From: Virgibacillus_O sediminis
GTDB lineage: Bacteria > Bacillota > Bacilli > Bacillales > Amphibacillaceae
Length of the DNA: 64,000 nucleotides
Reading direction: 5' to 3'
Assembly: GCF_042643265.1 (NCBI RefSeq)
Contig: NZ_JBHRRZ010000035.1
Coordinates: 1 to 64,000, forward strand
Position numbers and translations under genes: made by a program. This document shows, one piece after another, positions 1 through 8,013 of the stretch. Position 1 is the first letter of the stretch, and every line of letters begins with the position of its first letter. The notes under the pieces were generated by a model. It was not told the origin of the DNA and made no database searches. It was given only the letters and a program-made list of their open reading frames with translations.

Positions 1-90
1 CTTTCATGGATTGAAACAAGTTCATCACCGCCTTTGGAAATTCTATCTTAAGAATAACATGTAAAGAAAATGAATTTTAGAAAAATGGAC

Positions 91-126
91 AAAAAATAAG
101 GCTGTCGAGAACTTTCTCGACAGCCT
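91..126 (-). terminator. Rho-independent terminator
   Basis: A perfect 12-bp stem (AGGCTGTCGAGA at 99-110 with TCTCGACAGCCT at 115-126) is followed on the minus strand by a T-rich run at 91-98. It lies about 110 bp past the amidohydrolase stop and is the best candidate for the end of that transcript. A weaker 6-bp hairpin (CCCCGT/ACGGGG, 204-223) sits closer to the gene. Nothing else is visible in 1-237. Confidence 0.75.
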
Positions 127-237
127 GAGCACTGCATCCTGCAGTGCTTTTTGGTATATATCTATGGTACACAAAATTAAAGCTTTGTTTAGTAGGTACC
201 AGACCCCGTTATTTCCGACGGGGCCCCTTTTCAGCCA

Positions 238-1482
238 TTAGGCCAATGTATTTTTCTCTACTTCTCCGTTTTTTACAACGACTTGGATCGTATCGTTGTC
301 AGCTAGTGAATAAATATCATCCAGCGGGTTGCCTTTGGTGATGATCACATCAGCCAATTTGCCTTCTTCCAGGGTGCCGACCTTATCTTCCCAGCCCAGA
401 CATTCTGCGGCTGTCTTTGTGGAAGCGGTGATGGTTTCCAACGGGCTCATTCCGCCGTCTGCCATCAGACCGAGTTCACGCAGGTTGGTACCATGCTTGA
501 AAACACCTGCATCCGTTCCCATGGCAATTTTCACGCCTGCCTTATAGGCTTTAGTAAAGCTTTCCTTATGCTTCTCGATTACTTCTCTGGACTGCTGGAC
601 GGATGCTTCCGGCATACCGGCCTCTTCTGCCGTCTCCAGAACAGCTACTGGTGCCAGCAGTGTCGGTACAAGGTAGGTTCCGTTTTCTAGCATCAGCTCA
701 ATTGCCTCATCATCCAAGAAGATACCATGCTCGATGGAATGGATGCCTGCACGGACAGCATTCTTGATGCCTTCTGCGCCCTGTGCGTGGGCCATAACCT
801 TGACACCTTTACGGAAACGCCCTTCTTCTACGATCGCCCGCAGCTCTTCTTCCGAAAACTGAGTGAATTCCGGATGATCGGTAGCACTAAGAACGCCGCC
901 TGTCGCATGCACCTTGATGACCTCAGCGCCGGCTCTGAGCATTTCCCTGGTCTTTTTGCGGACTTCCGCTACGCCGTCACAGCGCCCGTTCGGCATGCCT
1001 GGATAATCATTCGGCAGCAGATCGATGGAGTTGCCTGACACCGTATACCCATCGCCATGTCCTCCGGTGATGGTCAATGCATTTATGCTCAGCTGCAGCC
1101 TTGGGCCGGAAATCAATCCGTCATCCACTGCTTTTTTCACGCCTAAATCTGTTCCAAGTGCATCCCTTACGGAAGTGATGCCCGCCTTCAGGGTAGTTTC
1201 CAGGTATTTGGCCGCCTGATAGTACATGAAGGAAAAAGGAGTCTCCAGACGCTTAGCAATCGGGGAAAATTCCATCATCATATGCACATGGGAGTCAATC
1301 AGCCCCGGCATGATGGTACCACTTTGCGCATCGATGACTGTCTCATCTCCGTTAGCGGTATATCCGTTCTCCGCCCCGACATAGACAATTTTTCCTCCAT
1401 CGGTAACGACAACCTGGTCCTTCTTCGGTTCGCCGCCATTTCCATCGATCAATAGTCCGTTCTTGATGATTTTCTTGCTCAT
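238..1482 (-). CDS. Metal-dependent amidohydrolase (M38/imidazolonepropionase-like)
   Basis: 414-aa amidohydrolase-superfamily enzyme, probably cytoplasmic because no signal peptide is visible. Metal ligands of the fold are visible in order: the HVH pair at residues 65-67 after a GLIDS strand, a lysine in EVIKVHATGG (the usual carboxylated Lys position), His in MAHAQG, His in SIEHGIF and the catalytic Asp in AMGTDAG. This signature fits imidazolonepropionase-like and Xaa-Pro or N-acyl-amino-acid dipeptidase subgroups; the exact substrate cannot be read from sequence. It starts 13 nt after the stop of the membrane transporter gene upstream, so the two are very likely one operon importing and hydrolysing the same compound (inference). 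Confidence 0.85.
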   Translation of the reverse strand: MSKKIIKNGLLIDGNGGEPKKDQVVVTDGGKIVYVGAENGYTANGDETVIDAQSGTIMPGLIDSHVHMMMEFSPIAKRLETPFSFMYYQAAKYLETTLKAGITSVRDALGTDLGVKKAVDDGLISGPRLQLSINALTITGGHGDGYTVSGNSIDLLPNDYPGMPNGRCDGVAEVRKKTREMLRAGAEVIKVHATGGVLSATDHPEFTQFSEEELRAIVEEGRFRKGVKVMAHAQGAEGIKNAVRAGIHSIEHGIFLDDEAIELMLENGTYLVPTLLAPVAVLETAEEAGMPEASVQQSREVIEKHKESFTKAYKAGVKIAMGTDAGVFKHGTNLRELGLMADGGMSPLETITASTKTAAECLGWEDKVGTLEEGKLADVIITKGNPLDDIYSLADNDTIQVVVKNGEVEKNTLA

Positions 1483-1495
1483 GTAAAAATACCTC

Positions 1496-2668
1496 CTATA
1501 ATGTTTGTACTAGGATTCCTGCTACCACGACCGATGCTATGGTCACCGTGGTGAAGCCGCCAATCAGCATCGGTGTCATCAGTTCGTCAAAGATGGCCTT
1601 CTCCTCTTTTTTATTCCTGGCCACACTCCTGCTCACTTCCTCGCAAAGGATATAGTCGCCGGGGAAACCAAAGAGGGCCGTTAGTGCTACCGGCATTCCT
1701 TTATATGGATGCCACTTGACCAGCTTGGACATGATGAAGCCGCCAAGCGAGATGCCGAATGTACCGAGAATCAGGATCACCAGGATGCTCGGCAGGTTAT
1801 CCCATACATCGACCGGCGTCACCCCCGCCATGCTCCCGATTACCACGAAGATGATGGCAACCATGGTCATGGTGAAAGAGTTCGCTTTCTCCAGGGTCCT
1901 TGCTTCAAACATTCCAAATTTCAACCCGGCAATACCAATGGCAAGGCACCATAATGTATAGTGAATCGGTGTTACCTCGCCAAGCATGATCCCGACGGAT
2001 GCTCCGAGGAACACGAAGAACAGCTTCATGGTCATGCTGGAACGGATCGGCCCTGCCGGCTTCTCCTCCTTCGTTGTGGCAACTTCTTCTGATTCTGGTC
2101 CGGCTAGCGGGATGAACTTTCCTTCATCCATATCCTTCTGCAGTCTCACCGCATAACGGCGCATGAAATTAAGCGCCAACGGCATCCCCATTAGTCCCTG
2201 GAATGCCACGACCAATGCGGGGATGACAACCAGGCTAGCAAGCCCGATCTCGGTCAGGCGCTCCGATGTAACCAGCAGAGCGACTACTCCACCGCTGAGC
2301 GGTCCGACACCGGCCACCGCTGTCGGATAGTCAAAGATCAGCGAAACGACAAGGAGTACGATCCCCCCGCCAACTACAACTCCGCCAAGCGCGATCAGTA
2401 CTGCCTTAATTTGGCTTTTCAGCAGGGAAAGGGGAATCATCGTACCCATATGTAGAATCGCGGGTCCGATCAATAGAGCCCCAAGTCCGGCAAATGTTGA
2501 AGTTTCCATAATATCGGCCGGAAAAATTCCCGTCCATACACAAATCAAATATCCTACCATCGCTGTCAGGAGCATGGGTACCCGTGCTCTTGTTATAATG
2601 GAAATCCACTCACCAAGGGCAATCAAGGCAAAAATCAAAGTTGTTGCCACTAGCGGATTATCAATCAT
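1496..2668 (-). CDS. Putative secondary transporter, about ten membrane segments
   Basis: 390-aa hydrophobic protein with roughly ten predicted membrane segments and a charged cytoplasmic loop near the middle (around FIPLAGPESEEVATTKEEKP). I chose the ATG at 2668 because GGGAGG lies 8 nt upstream; the longer frame to 2731 has no ribosome site. I do not recognise the family with certainty; it resembles uncharacterised Bacillus integral membrane permeases of the YhfA/DUF3100 kind. It is followed closely by the amidohydrolase gene, so it probably carries that enzyme's substrate. Internal repeats GVGPLSGG and FPGDYILCEEVSR may belong to the transport core. Confidence 0.6.
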   Translation of the reverse strand: MIDNPLVATTLIFALIALGEWISIITRARVPMLLTAMVGYLICVWTGIFPADIMETSTFAGLGALLIGPAILHMGTMIPLSLLKSQIKAVLIALGGVVVGGGIVLLVVSLIFDYPTAVAGVGPLSGGVVALLVTSERLTEIGLASLVVIPALVVAFQGLMGMPLALNFMRRYAVRLQKDMDEGKFIPLAGPESEEVATTKEEKPAGPIRSSMTMKLFFVFLGASVGIMLGEVTPIHYTLWCLAIGIAGLKFGMFEARTLEKANSFTMTMVAIIFVVIGSMAGVTPVDVWDNLPSILVILILGTFGISLGGFIMSKLVKWHPYKGMPVALTALFGFPGDYILCEEVSRSVARNKKEEKAIFDELMTPMLIGGFTTVTIASVVVAGILVQTL

Positions 2669-3008
2669 CGTCATTACCTCCCAGATGTTAAAACACTGTT
2701 GTTTTTTTTTTGAAATTAGAACAGTATCCAATATATCACCGTCAGGTATGCTTGTCTATAGTGTTTTTTGACAATTGTATACAATGCTAATATTTGTTTT
2801 TGAGGTACTTTTGTGGAGAAATAAACAAGCAAATAGACATAATATGCGGAATATCGACAAAGAAAGCGATTGCTTATCTGGATGGTCGGGGGTGGGATTT
2901 TTCAATATATTTCCCCTTTGATTGAAAAAATTGGATAAATATTTTTTTCTAACTGGAGACGGCTCTGTTATTAGGTATCCTTAAAATCCTGTTATTCATT
3001 CGCGGAAC
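2669..3008. other. Intergenic region, promoter side of the transporter operon
   Basis: 340 bp without a gene. A weak catabolite-box-like sequence, AGAAAGCGATTGCT (about 2868-2881), has the central CG and half sites of a cre but three mismatches to the TGWNANCGNTNWCA consensus. An AT-rich stretch at 2760-2850 could hold the promoter for the minus-strand operon. No ORF with a ribosome site was found. Confidence 0.4.
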
Positions 3009-3521
3009 TTATAAGTTTATAAAAAAATAAAGCAGGACGGTCAAACCGTCCTCCCCAAACACCGGGTCACTGGATGGCGCCGGCTGCTTGGCAGAACGGA
3101 TCTCCTGCAGATCCTCATTATGCTCTGCAGGGTTTCCCGTTTTCAGGTTTGGGCTACGGCCTTCGGGATAGGCCCCGCATACTTGGAAGTCGTCACTGTT
3201 CTGAAGTTTCTTATGGCCAGTGCCGGCAGGGAGGACAACAACATCGCCCGCCTTTACCCGGTAGGTTTCGCCCTGTTTTCCGCCGAGCTGGAGGTCTGCA
3301 CTGCCAGACACGACGCCTACCGCTTCATGGGTATTGGTGTGATAATGATGATAATCGAATACATCGCCTGTCCAGCTGCCTGTCCATCCATTACGGTTGA
3401 AAGCATCCTCTATCTCTTGTGGATGCTCTTCAAAGGCTCCCTGGTAAACCAGAACGGGAAGCACTGGGTTGTTCGGAATAGTTCCGTCACTTTCAAACAT
3501 TACTGTCTTCACATCTGCCAT
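3009..3521 (-). CDS. YjlB-type cupin protein
   Basis: 170-aa single-domain cupin. The metal-binding motif 1 is visible as HHYHTNTHE around residues 59-67 and motif 2 as LPAGTGHKK near residue 104. The sequence resembles B. subtilis YjlB; no reaction is known to me. The start at 3521 has AAAGGAGG 9 nt upstream; an ATG 7 codons earlier overlaps that site. The last ~15 residues are unusual: the reading frame runs through a GC hairpin (3032-3051) and the T-run after it, so the stop codon lies beyond what looks like its own terminator. The ancestral stop may have been lost by a small frameshift. It is a monocistronic gene divergent from the yitT-like gene. Confidence 0.75.
   Translation of the reverse strand: MADVKTVMFESDGTIPNNPVLPVLVYQGAFEEHPQEIEDAFNRNGWTGSWTGDVFDYHHYHTNTHEAVGVVSGSADLQLGGKQGETYRVKAGDVVVLPAGTGHKKLQNSDDFQVCGAYPEGRSPNLKTGNPAEHNEDLQEIRSAKQPAPSSDPVFGEDGLTVLLYFFINL
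3028..3052 (-). terminator. Terminator hairpin overlapping the cupin 3' end
   Basis: AGGACGGT-CAA-ACCGTCCT forms a perfect 8-bp stem, followed on the minus strand by CTTTATTTTTTTA. It is inside the annotated reading frame of the YjlB-type cupin. Confidence 0.6.
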
Positions 3522-3680
3522 CGTCACCATCCTCCTTTTCACTATCGTTCTAATAAATCTATACCCAATTCATCCGCTACCCATGCACGGCCCGGCGGCG
3601 TTTAGCTCGCATGGTTCCCATTTTGCCGAAAGTGAGATAGACTGATGTATGTGATAAAGGAAAAGAGCGGAGGGATAGCT

Positions 3681-4538
3681 GTGCAACATCATGTAAGAGA
3701 TATCATTTTTATTATTATTGGATCGTTCCTATTTGCATTGGGTGTCAATTATTTCGTGATACCCAATCAGCTGTCCGAAGGCGGGATCATCGGGATTACC
3801 ATCGTCACCTATTATCTGTTCGGATGGTCCCCCGGCGTGGTCAACTTTATTTTGAATACAACGCTTGTCGCCTTGGGCTATCGTTTTTTCACCAAACGAA
3901 CCATCTTCTATACCATTTTGTCCATCTTCCTATCTTCCGTGTTTCTGCATATTACGGTAGGGTGGGGAGAACTGCTGGAGGATAAGCTGCTTGCTGCCCT
4001 GTTCGCCGGGCTGGCAGTCGGAATTGGCCTCGGCCTTATTTTCCGGGCCGGCGGGACATCGGGCGGCACCACCATTCTCGCCCGGCTGGCCAACCGCTTC
4101 TTCGGCTGGAGTGTCGGTAATGCGATGCTGTTCATCGATATTGCCGTCATCTCCATCTCGGCATTTATCATCGGGCGGGAGCGGGCAATGTATACATTGA
4201 TCTCGGTCTATGTCGGTGCCAAAGTAATCGACGCGCTCTTAGAGGGTGCCGAGGAACGGAGCGCGGTAATGATCATGTCCGAAAAGCATGAAGCCATCCG
4301 CAAAAGCATCACCGATAAGCTCTCCCGCGGGGTAACCGTACTGGAAGCCCATGGCGGCTATACCGGTGCGGAAAAGGATGTCCTATATGTGGTCATCAAC
4401 AAACGGGAAATCGTCCAGCTCAAGAAACTCATTGAGGATATTGATGAGAATTCCTATGTGACCCTCCATAAGGTACAGGAAATTTTCGGGAAAGGCTATA
4501 AAGGCACACATCCCTCTGGGAAGATGCTGAAGTGGTGA
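3681..4538 (+). CDS. YitT family membrane protein (DUF161/DUF2179)
   Basis: 285-aa membrane protein. The N-terminal two thirds contain about five membrane helices, including the family-typical sequences NYFVIPNQLSEGG and FRAGGTSGGTTILA. The C-terminal ~85 residues are soluble and match the DUF2179 domain (EKDVLYVVINKREIVQLKKL). I chose the GTG at 3681 with GGAGGG six nt upstream; the ATG at 3645 lacks a site. Members are widespread in Bacillus (YitT, YpjC, YqfU); their function is unproven. It stands alone, with its own terminator. Confidence 0.85.
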   Translation: MQHHVRDIIFIIIGSFLFALGVNYFVIPNQLSEGGIIGITIVTYYLFGWSPGVVNFILNTTLVALGYRFFTKRTIFYTILSIFLSSVFLHITVGWGELLEDKLLAALFAGLAVGIGLGLIFRAGGTSGGTTILARLANRFFGWSVGNAMLFIDIAVISISAFIIGRERAMYTLISVYVGAKVIDALLEGAEERSAVMIMSEKHEAIRKSITDKLSRGVTVLEAHGGYTGAEKDVLYVVINKREIVQLKKLIEDIDENSYVTLHKVQEIFGKGYKGTHPSGKMLKW

Positions 4539-4560
4539 GGGGAGGCCCTCGCCTTTTTTT
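4534..4560 (+). terminator. Terminator of the yitT-like gene
   Basis: GGTGAGGG (4534-4541) pairs with CCCTCGCC (4546-4553) with one G-T wobble, followed by seven T. The stop codon TGA lies inside the left arm. Confidence 0.8.
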
Positions 4561-4717
4561 CTGCCTCCCCCTCCTCCCTCCTTCCCATTACCTTTTTCCC
4601 TATTTCCCAAGAGTGCATAAGAACAATGATTTATTTTCCATTATTTAGAAGGATTAAGTATTTCGACCACCGAATGAATACACCAAGCGTTAATTAAAAA
4701 TGGGAGGGATTTGCTTG

Positions 4718-5755
4718 ATGAAAAAGAAATTGCTCACCTGCACAATGGCAGGCGCCTTGGTGTTTAGTGGGATTGCCGCCGGCTCCATGAGTGTGAGTGC
4801 CGCCGGGGAAGGGCCGAATTATAATGGCCATGAGACCATCAATACATCCATTCTGCATAATCATGAAGAATTGGTAAGCTTCCTCGAGACACAGGATGCC
4901 AAACAGGAACAGATGGAATTGGAGGTGATCGGCCAGTCGGTTCAGGGCAGGGATATCCATCTGGTTAAATATGTTTCAGATCCGGATAACCCGACCATCC
5001 TGTATTTGACTCAGCAGCATGGCAATGAATCACTTACTACTGAAGGTACGCTGGAATTTATCAAGCATCTTGGGACAGATAAGACGAAGGATGTCCTGGA
5101 TGGGGTGAATATCCTGATTGTCCCGCGCTTGAATGTGGACGGGGCCGTGGGTGACGTCAATTTCTCACTGGATGACTATGTAGGGGATGGGGAGTATAAC
5201 CTGACACGTTACAATGCCAATGGAGTTGACTTGAACCGTGACCATGTAGATAAAGAGGAGCCGGAGACTCAGGCACTGCATGATAATGTGATGCAGAAGT
5301 ATGACATTGATTATATGATCGATCTGCATCATCAAGGCGCACAGAGCGAACGTGATGGTGAGCTGGTGTCCGGTTCCATCCTTTATCCGACAACCAAGAA
5401 TGCAGATCCTGCCCTGGTTGAGAAATCCAAACAGCTGGGCGCTGTGGTGTTTGATGAAATCGACCGCACCGGCTGGGGGCATCTCGGCAAATATGCAGGC
5501 GGCTCTGCTGAAACCATCAGCCGCAACGGCATTGCAGTGGAATATGGAATTTCCACCCTGCTGTTTGAAATGCGCGGTATGATGGATCATGAAAATGAAA
5601 GTTATGTACTTGGACAGAAAAGCAATGGCTATCTGATCAAGCAGACAGTCAATACATTGACTGCCACTGCAGAGGCGATTTCCGACGGTTCCATTGAAGA
5701 GATGGATACCTCTTTCTGGGATACACTGCCTGAACAGGAATCTCGGTCCGAATAA
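4718..5755 (+). CDS. Secreted M14 family zinc carboxypeptidase
   Basis: 345-aa peptidase of the M14 (carboxypeptidase A/T) family. A Sec signal peptide is clear: MKKKLL, a hydrophobic core and a VSAAG cleavage region near residue 29. Catalytic elements appear in order: zinc-binding HGNE (HxxE), substrate arginine in LTRYN, the NR pair in VDLNRD, the third zinc ligand in DLHHQG, and the catalytic Glu in TLLFEMRG. The ATG at 4718 has GGGAGGG 9 nt upstream. The enzyme probably trims peptides outside the cell for nutrition. It is monocistronic and closed by a strong terminator. A second, broken M14 gene lies at 17926-18765. Confidence 0.9.
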   Translation: MKKKLLTCTMAGALVFSGIAAGSMSVSAAGEGPNYNGHETINTSILHNHEELVSFLETQDAKQEQMELEVIGQSVQGRDIHLVKYVSDPDNPTILYLTQQHGNESLTTEGTLEFIKHLGTDKTKDVLDGVNILIVPRLNVDGAVGDVNFSLDDYVGDGEYNLTRYNANGVDLNRDHVDKEEPETQALHDNVMQKYDIDYMIDLHHQGAQSERDGELVSGSILYPTTKNADPALVEKSKQLGAVVFDEIDRTGWGHLGKYAGGSAETISRNGIAVEYGISTLLFEMRGMMDHENESYVLGQKSNGYLIKQTVNTLTATAEAISDGSIEEMDTSFWDTLPEQESRSE

Positions 5756-5757
5756 AA

Positions 5758-5795
5758 GAAAGCCGCTCCGATTGCTGTCGGAGCGGCTTCTTTAT
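5758..5795. terminator. Bidirectional terminator between M14 peptidase and citM-like gene
   Basis: Perfect 12-bp stem AAGCCGCTCCGA / TCGGAGCGGCTT (5760-5771 and 5778-5789), with T-rich flanks on both strands. It serves both convergent genes. Confidence 0.85.
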
Positions 5796-5806
5796 CTTCC
5801 TTACGT

Positions 5807-7147
5807 CTAGATCACGCCAATAACGAGCGCTATTACCATCAGTACGATACTAAGCCCCCACAGCCAAGGCAGCGAATACTTGATATGCTTACCCATTTCC
5901 AGGCCTGCAAGTCCAAGCGCCAGCCATAGTGCCGGGGAAAATGGGCTGATGAATGTTCCGACAATATTGCCGATGATCATGGCATACGTGGTAGTCAGTG
6001 AAGCTACACCAAAGCCTGCGGAGATCTGTTCAACCACCGGAAGCAGTGCGAAATAATATGCATCTGTGCTGAGCAGCAGATCAAATGGCACTCCTAGGAA
6101 GCCGATGATCAAGTGAATATACGGTCCTACGAATGCTGGCAGAATGGTGACAATATCACCGGCCAGCGAATCGAGCATTCCTGTTCCCGTCAAAATCCCC
6201 AGGAAGGATCCGGCTGCAAGGATAATCGATGCCATGGTCAAAGCATTCGGCGCGTGGGCACGGATACGATCTGTCTGTTCCTTTGAACTGCGGTAATTGA
6301 TTGGCAAGGCAATAGCAACCCCGATCATAAATGCAAATCCAGCCGGGATAATGCCAGTGATAAGCAGGGTTATTATGCCAAGCGCCAGCAGCGCATTCAT
6401 CCAGAAGAGTTTTGGCAGGGATTGGGAATTTTTATCTTCCTCTTGCTCCATATCATTCTGGCCGGCATGCAACGTGACACCTGTTCCACCACCTACCGCT
6501 GATATGGCATCTATGCTGTAGCTATGCCGCTGCTCAATCCTCCGCTTTTCTTTAAGCCCTAGGAAAAATGCAAGAGAGAGCATCAGTACCATGCCGATAA
6601 TCTGTACAGGGATGAGCCCCTGCCATAATTCCGTAACATCCATTCCAAGAACGGAGGCAGCCCGTCCAACCGGACCAGCCCAAGGCAGCATATTCATGAT
6701 GGCAGCACTTCCCGCAATCAAGAGCAGCAGAAGGTATGGACTCATTTTCAACCGCTGGTAGAGTGGTAGAAGCGCCGGGATGGTAATCAGAAAGGTGGAC
6801 GCCCCGGAGCCATCCAATTGGGTGACTGCAGCGATAATGACGGTAGCTATGCTAACTGCAATGATATTCCCCTTTGACAGCGCAATCATTTTATTGATTA
6901 ATGGATCAAATAAGCCTACATCCTGCATGATTCCGAAGAACAGAATCGCGAAAATGAACATAATTGCCACATTCATTACCGATCCGATTCCTTCGTTGAA
7001 GAACTCGCCTATTTCCCCCAATCCGAATCCAGCCAAAAACGCCCCGATGATCGGTACAAGGGCTAAAGCAACCACTGGAATGACCTTGCCTTTGATCAAT
7101 AGAATAACAATAGTAATGATGGTCAGAAAAGCGATAATGCTCAACAT
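5807..7147 (-). CDS. citM: Citrate/divalent-cation symporter, CitMHS family
   Basis: 446-aa membrane carrier with about twelve hydrophobic segments. The TQLDGSGASTFLITIPALLPL stretch and the second-half SPFSPALWLALGLAG region are typical of CitM/CitH transporters, which take up citrate as a metal complex with protons. The ATG at 7147 has GGAGG 9 nt upstream. A CitS/CitT-like two-component system lies directly upstream on the same strand, as expected for an inducible citrate carrier. A terminator after the regulator gene and a good cre site in the leader suggest its own promoter, induced by the regulator and repressed by CcpA. Specificity for Mg- versus Ca-citrate cannot be read here. Confidence 0.88.
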   Translation of the reverse strand: MLSIIAFLTIITIVILLIKGKVIPVVALALVPIIGAFLAGFGLGEIGEFFNEGIGSVMNVAIMFIFAILFFGIMQDVGLFDPLINKMIALSKGNIIAVSIATVIIAAVTQLDGSGASTFLITIPALLPLYQRLKMSPYLLLLLIAGSAAIMNMLPWAGPVGRAASVLGMDVTELWQGLIPVQIIGMVLMLSLAFFLGLKEKRRIEQRHSYSIDAISAVGGGTGVTLHAGQNDMEQEEDKNSQSLPKLFWMNALLALGIITLLITGIIPAGFAFMIGVAIALPINYRSSKEQTDRIRAHAPNALTMASIILAAGSFLGILTGTGMLDSLAGDIVTILPAFVGPYIHLIIGFLGVPFDLLLSTDAYYFALLPVVEQISAGFGVASLTTTYAMIIGNIVGTFISPFSPALWLALGLAGLEMGKHIKYSLPWLWGLSIVLMVIALVIGVI

Positions 7148-7190
7148 ACTATATCTCCTCCCCATTGTACGTTCATTTCTTTTTCAAAAA

Positions 7191-7204
7191 TGAAAACGCT
7201 CGCA
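7191..7204 (-). promoter_or_regulatory. Catabolite-responsive element (cre) upstream of citM
   Basis: TGAAAACGCTCGCA matches the cre consensus TGWNANCGNTNWCA at all fixed positions but one. It lies 44 bp upstream of the citM-like start, where CcpA would block transcription. B. subtilis citM is known to be under CcpA control. Confidence 0.65.
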
Positions 7205-7241
7205 ATTAACCTGTAAATAATTGATTACTGTCAAAATTAGC

Positions 7242-7271
7242 ACAAAAAATAAGAAGGATAAACCTTCTTAT
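7242..7271 (-). terminator. Terminator after the CitT-like regulator
   Basis: Perfect 9-bp stem ATAAGAAGG / CCTTCTTAT (7249-7271), followed on the minus strand by TTTTTTG. It separates the sensor-regulator operon from the carrier gene. Confidence 0.8.
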
Positions 7272-7281
7272 CATTAACTGC

Positions 7282-8013
7282 TTAATCTCCATATTGGCTA
7301 TTTTGTTCATAAGTTTCATCGTACTCATACTGGCGTTCGGGCCTGCCGACAGTGCCATATTTCAACGTCGTGCGAACGAAGCCGGTGGAAACCAGGAATT
7401 CCAGGTAACGCCGTGCTGTTGACCGGCTCGTCCCAATCTGCTCCCCAAGCTCTTTGGCGGTGACTCCTTCCCCTGACCGGGATTGCAGCCATGTCTTGAT
7501 TTCCTTTAAGGTGATAGGGTCAATTCCCTTCGGAAGACCATCTGCAGAAGCCTCTGCCGGAAGAAACGTTTGGGATCTAATTAAGAGATCAACCTCTCCT
7601 TGTGCCAATGTTTCCTTCGAAGCGAGAAATTCTTTATGCTCTTTGTATTTTTTCAGCGATTGTTCAAACCGCTCTGTATCCACCGGTTTGACAATGTAAT
7701 CGAATATGCCGCCCCTCAATGCTTCCCCGATAATCTCATTTTCTTTAGCGGCGCTCACAATGATCATATCCATTTCATGATAGGTTTCCCGTATCTGCCA
7801 AAGCAAGTCGAGTCCTTTCACATCAGGTATGTATATATCCAATAAGATCAAGTCCGGTTTCTTGTCATTTTCAGCCAGGAAGGCTAATGCTTCTTCCCCT
7901 GTCTTGACGGTACCAAGCACCTCGAAGCCATTCACTTTTTCTACATACCTCGCATGAATATCGGCAATGCGGAAATCATCTTCCACAATCAACACCTGAA
8001 TCTTCTCACTCAT
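7282..8013 (-). CDS. citT: CitT/DcuR-like response regulator
   Basis: 243-aa response regulator. The receiver domain fills residues 5-120: acidic pair EDD near 11-13, phosphorylated Asp in LLDIYIP, Thr/Ser in IIVSAA and Lys in YIVKPVD. The C-terminal half has the winged-helix/HTH of CitB-type regulators (LGEQIGTSRSTARRYLEFLVSTGFV). It overlaps the 3' end of the sensor kinase gene by 8 nt, showing translational coupling. The likely target is the citrate carrier gene just downstream; the malate-sensing MalR and the fumarate-sensing DcuR are close relatives, so the gene name rests on context. Confidence 0.85.
   Translation of the reverse strand: MSEKIQVLIVEDDFRIADIHARYVEKVNGFEVLGTVKTGEEALAFLAENDKKPDLILLDIYIPDVKGLDLLWQIRETYHEMDMIIVSAAKENEIIGEALRGGIFDYIVKPVDTERFEQSLKKYKEHKEFLASKETLAQGEVDLLIRSQTFLPAEASADGLPKGIDPITLKEIKTWLQSRSGEGVTAKELGEQIGTSRSTARRYLEFLVSTGFVRTTLKYGTVGRPERQYEYDETYEQNSQYGD

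Noticed and set aside
2868..2881. cre-like AGAAAGCGATTGCT
   Set aside because: Three mismatches and ~200 bp from the gene; mentioned only as a weak possibility.
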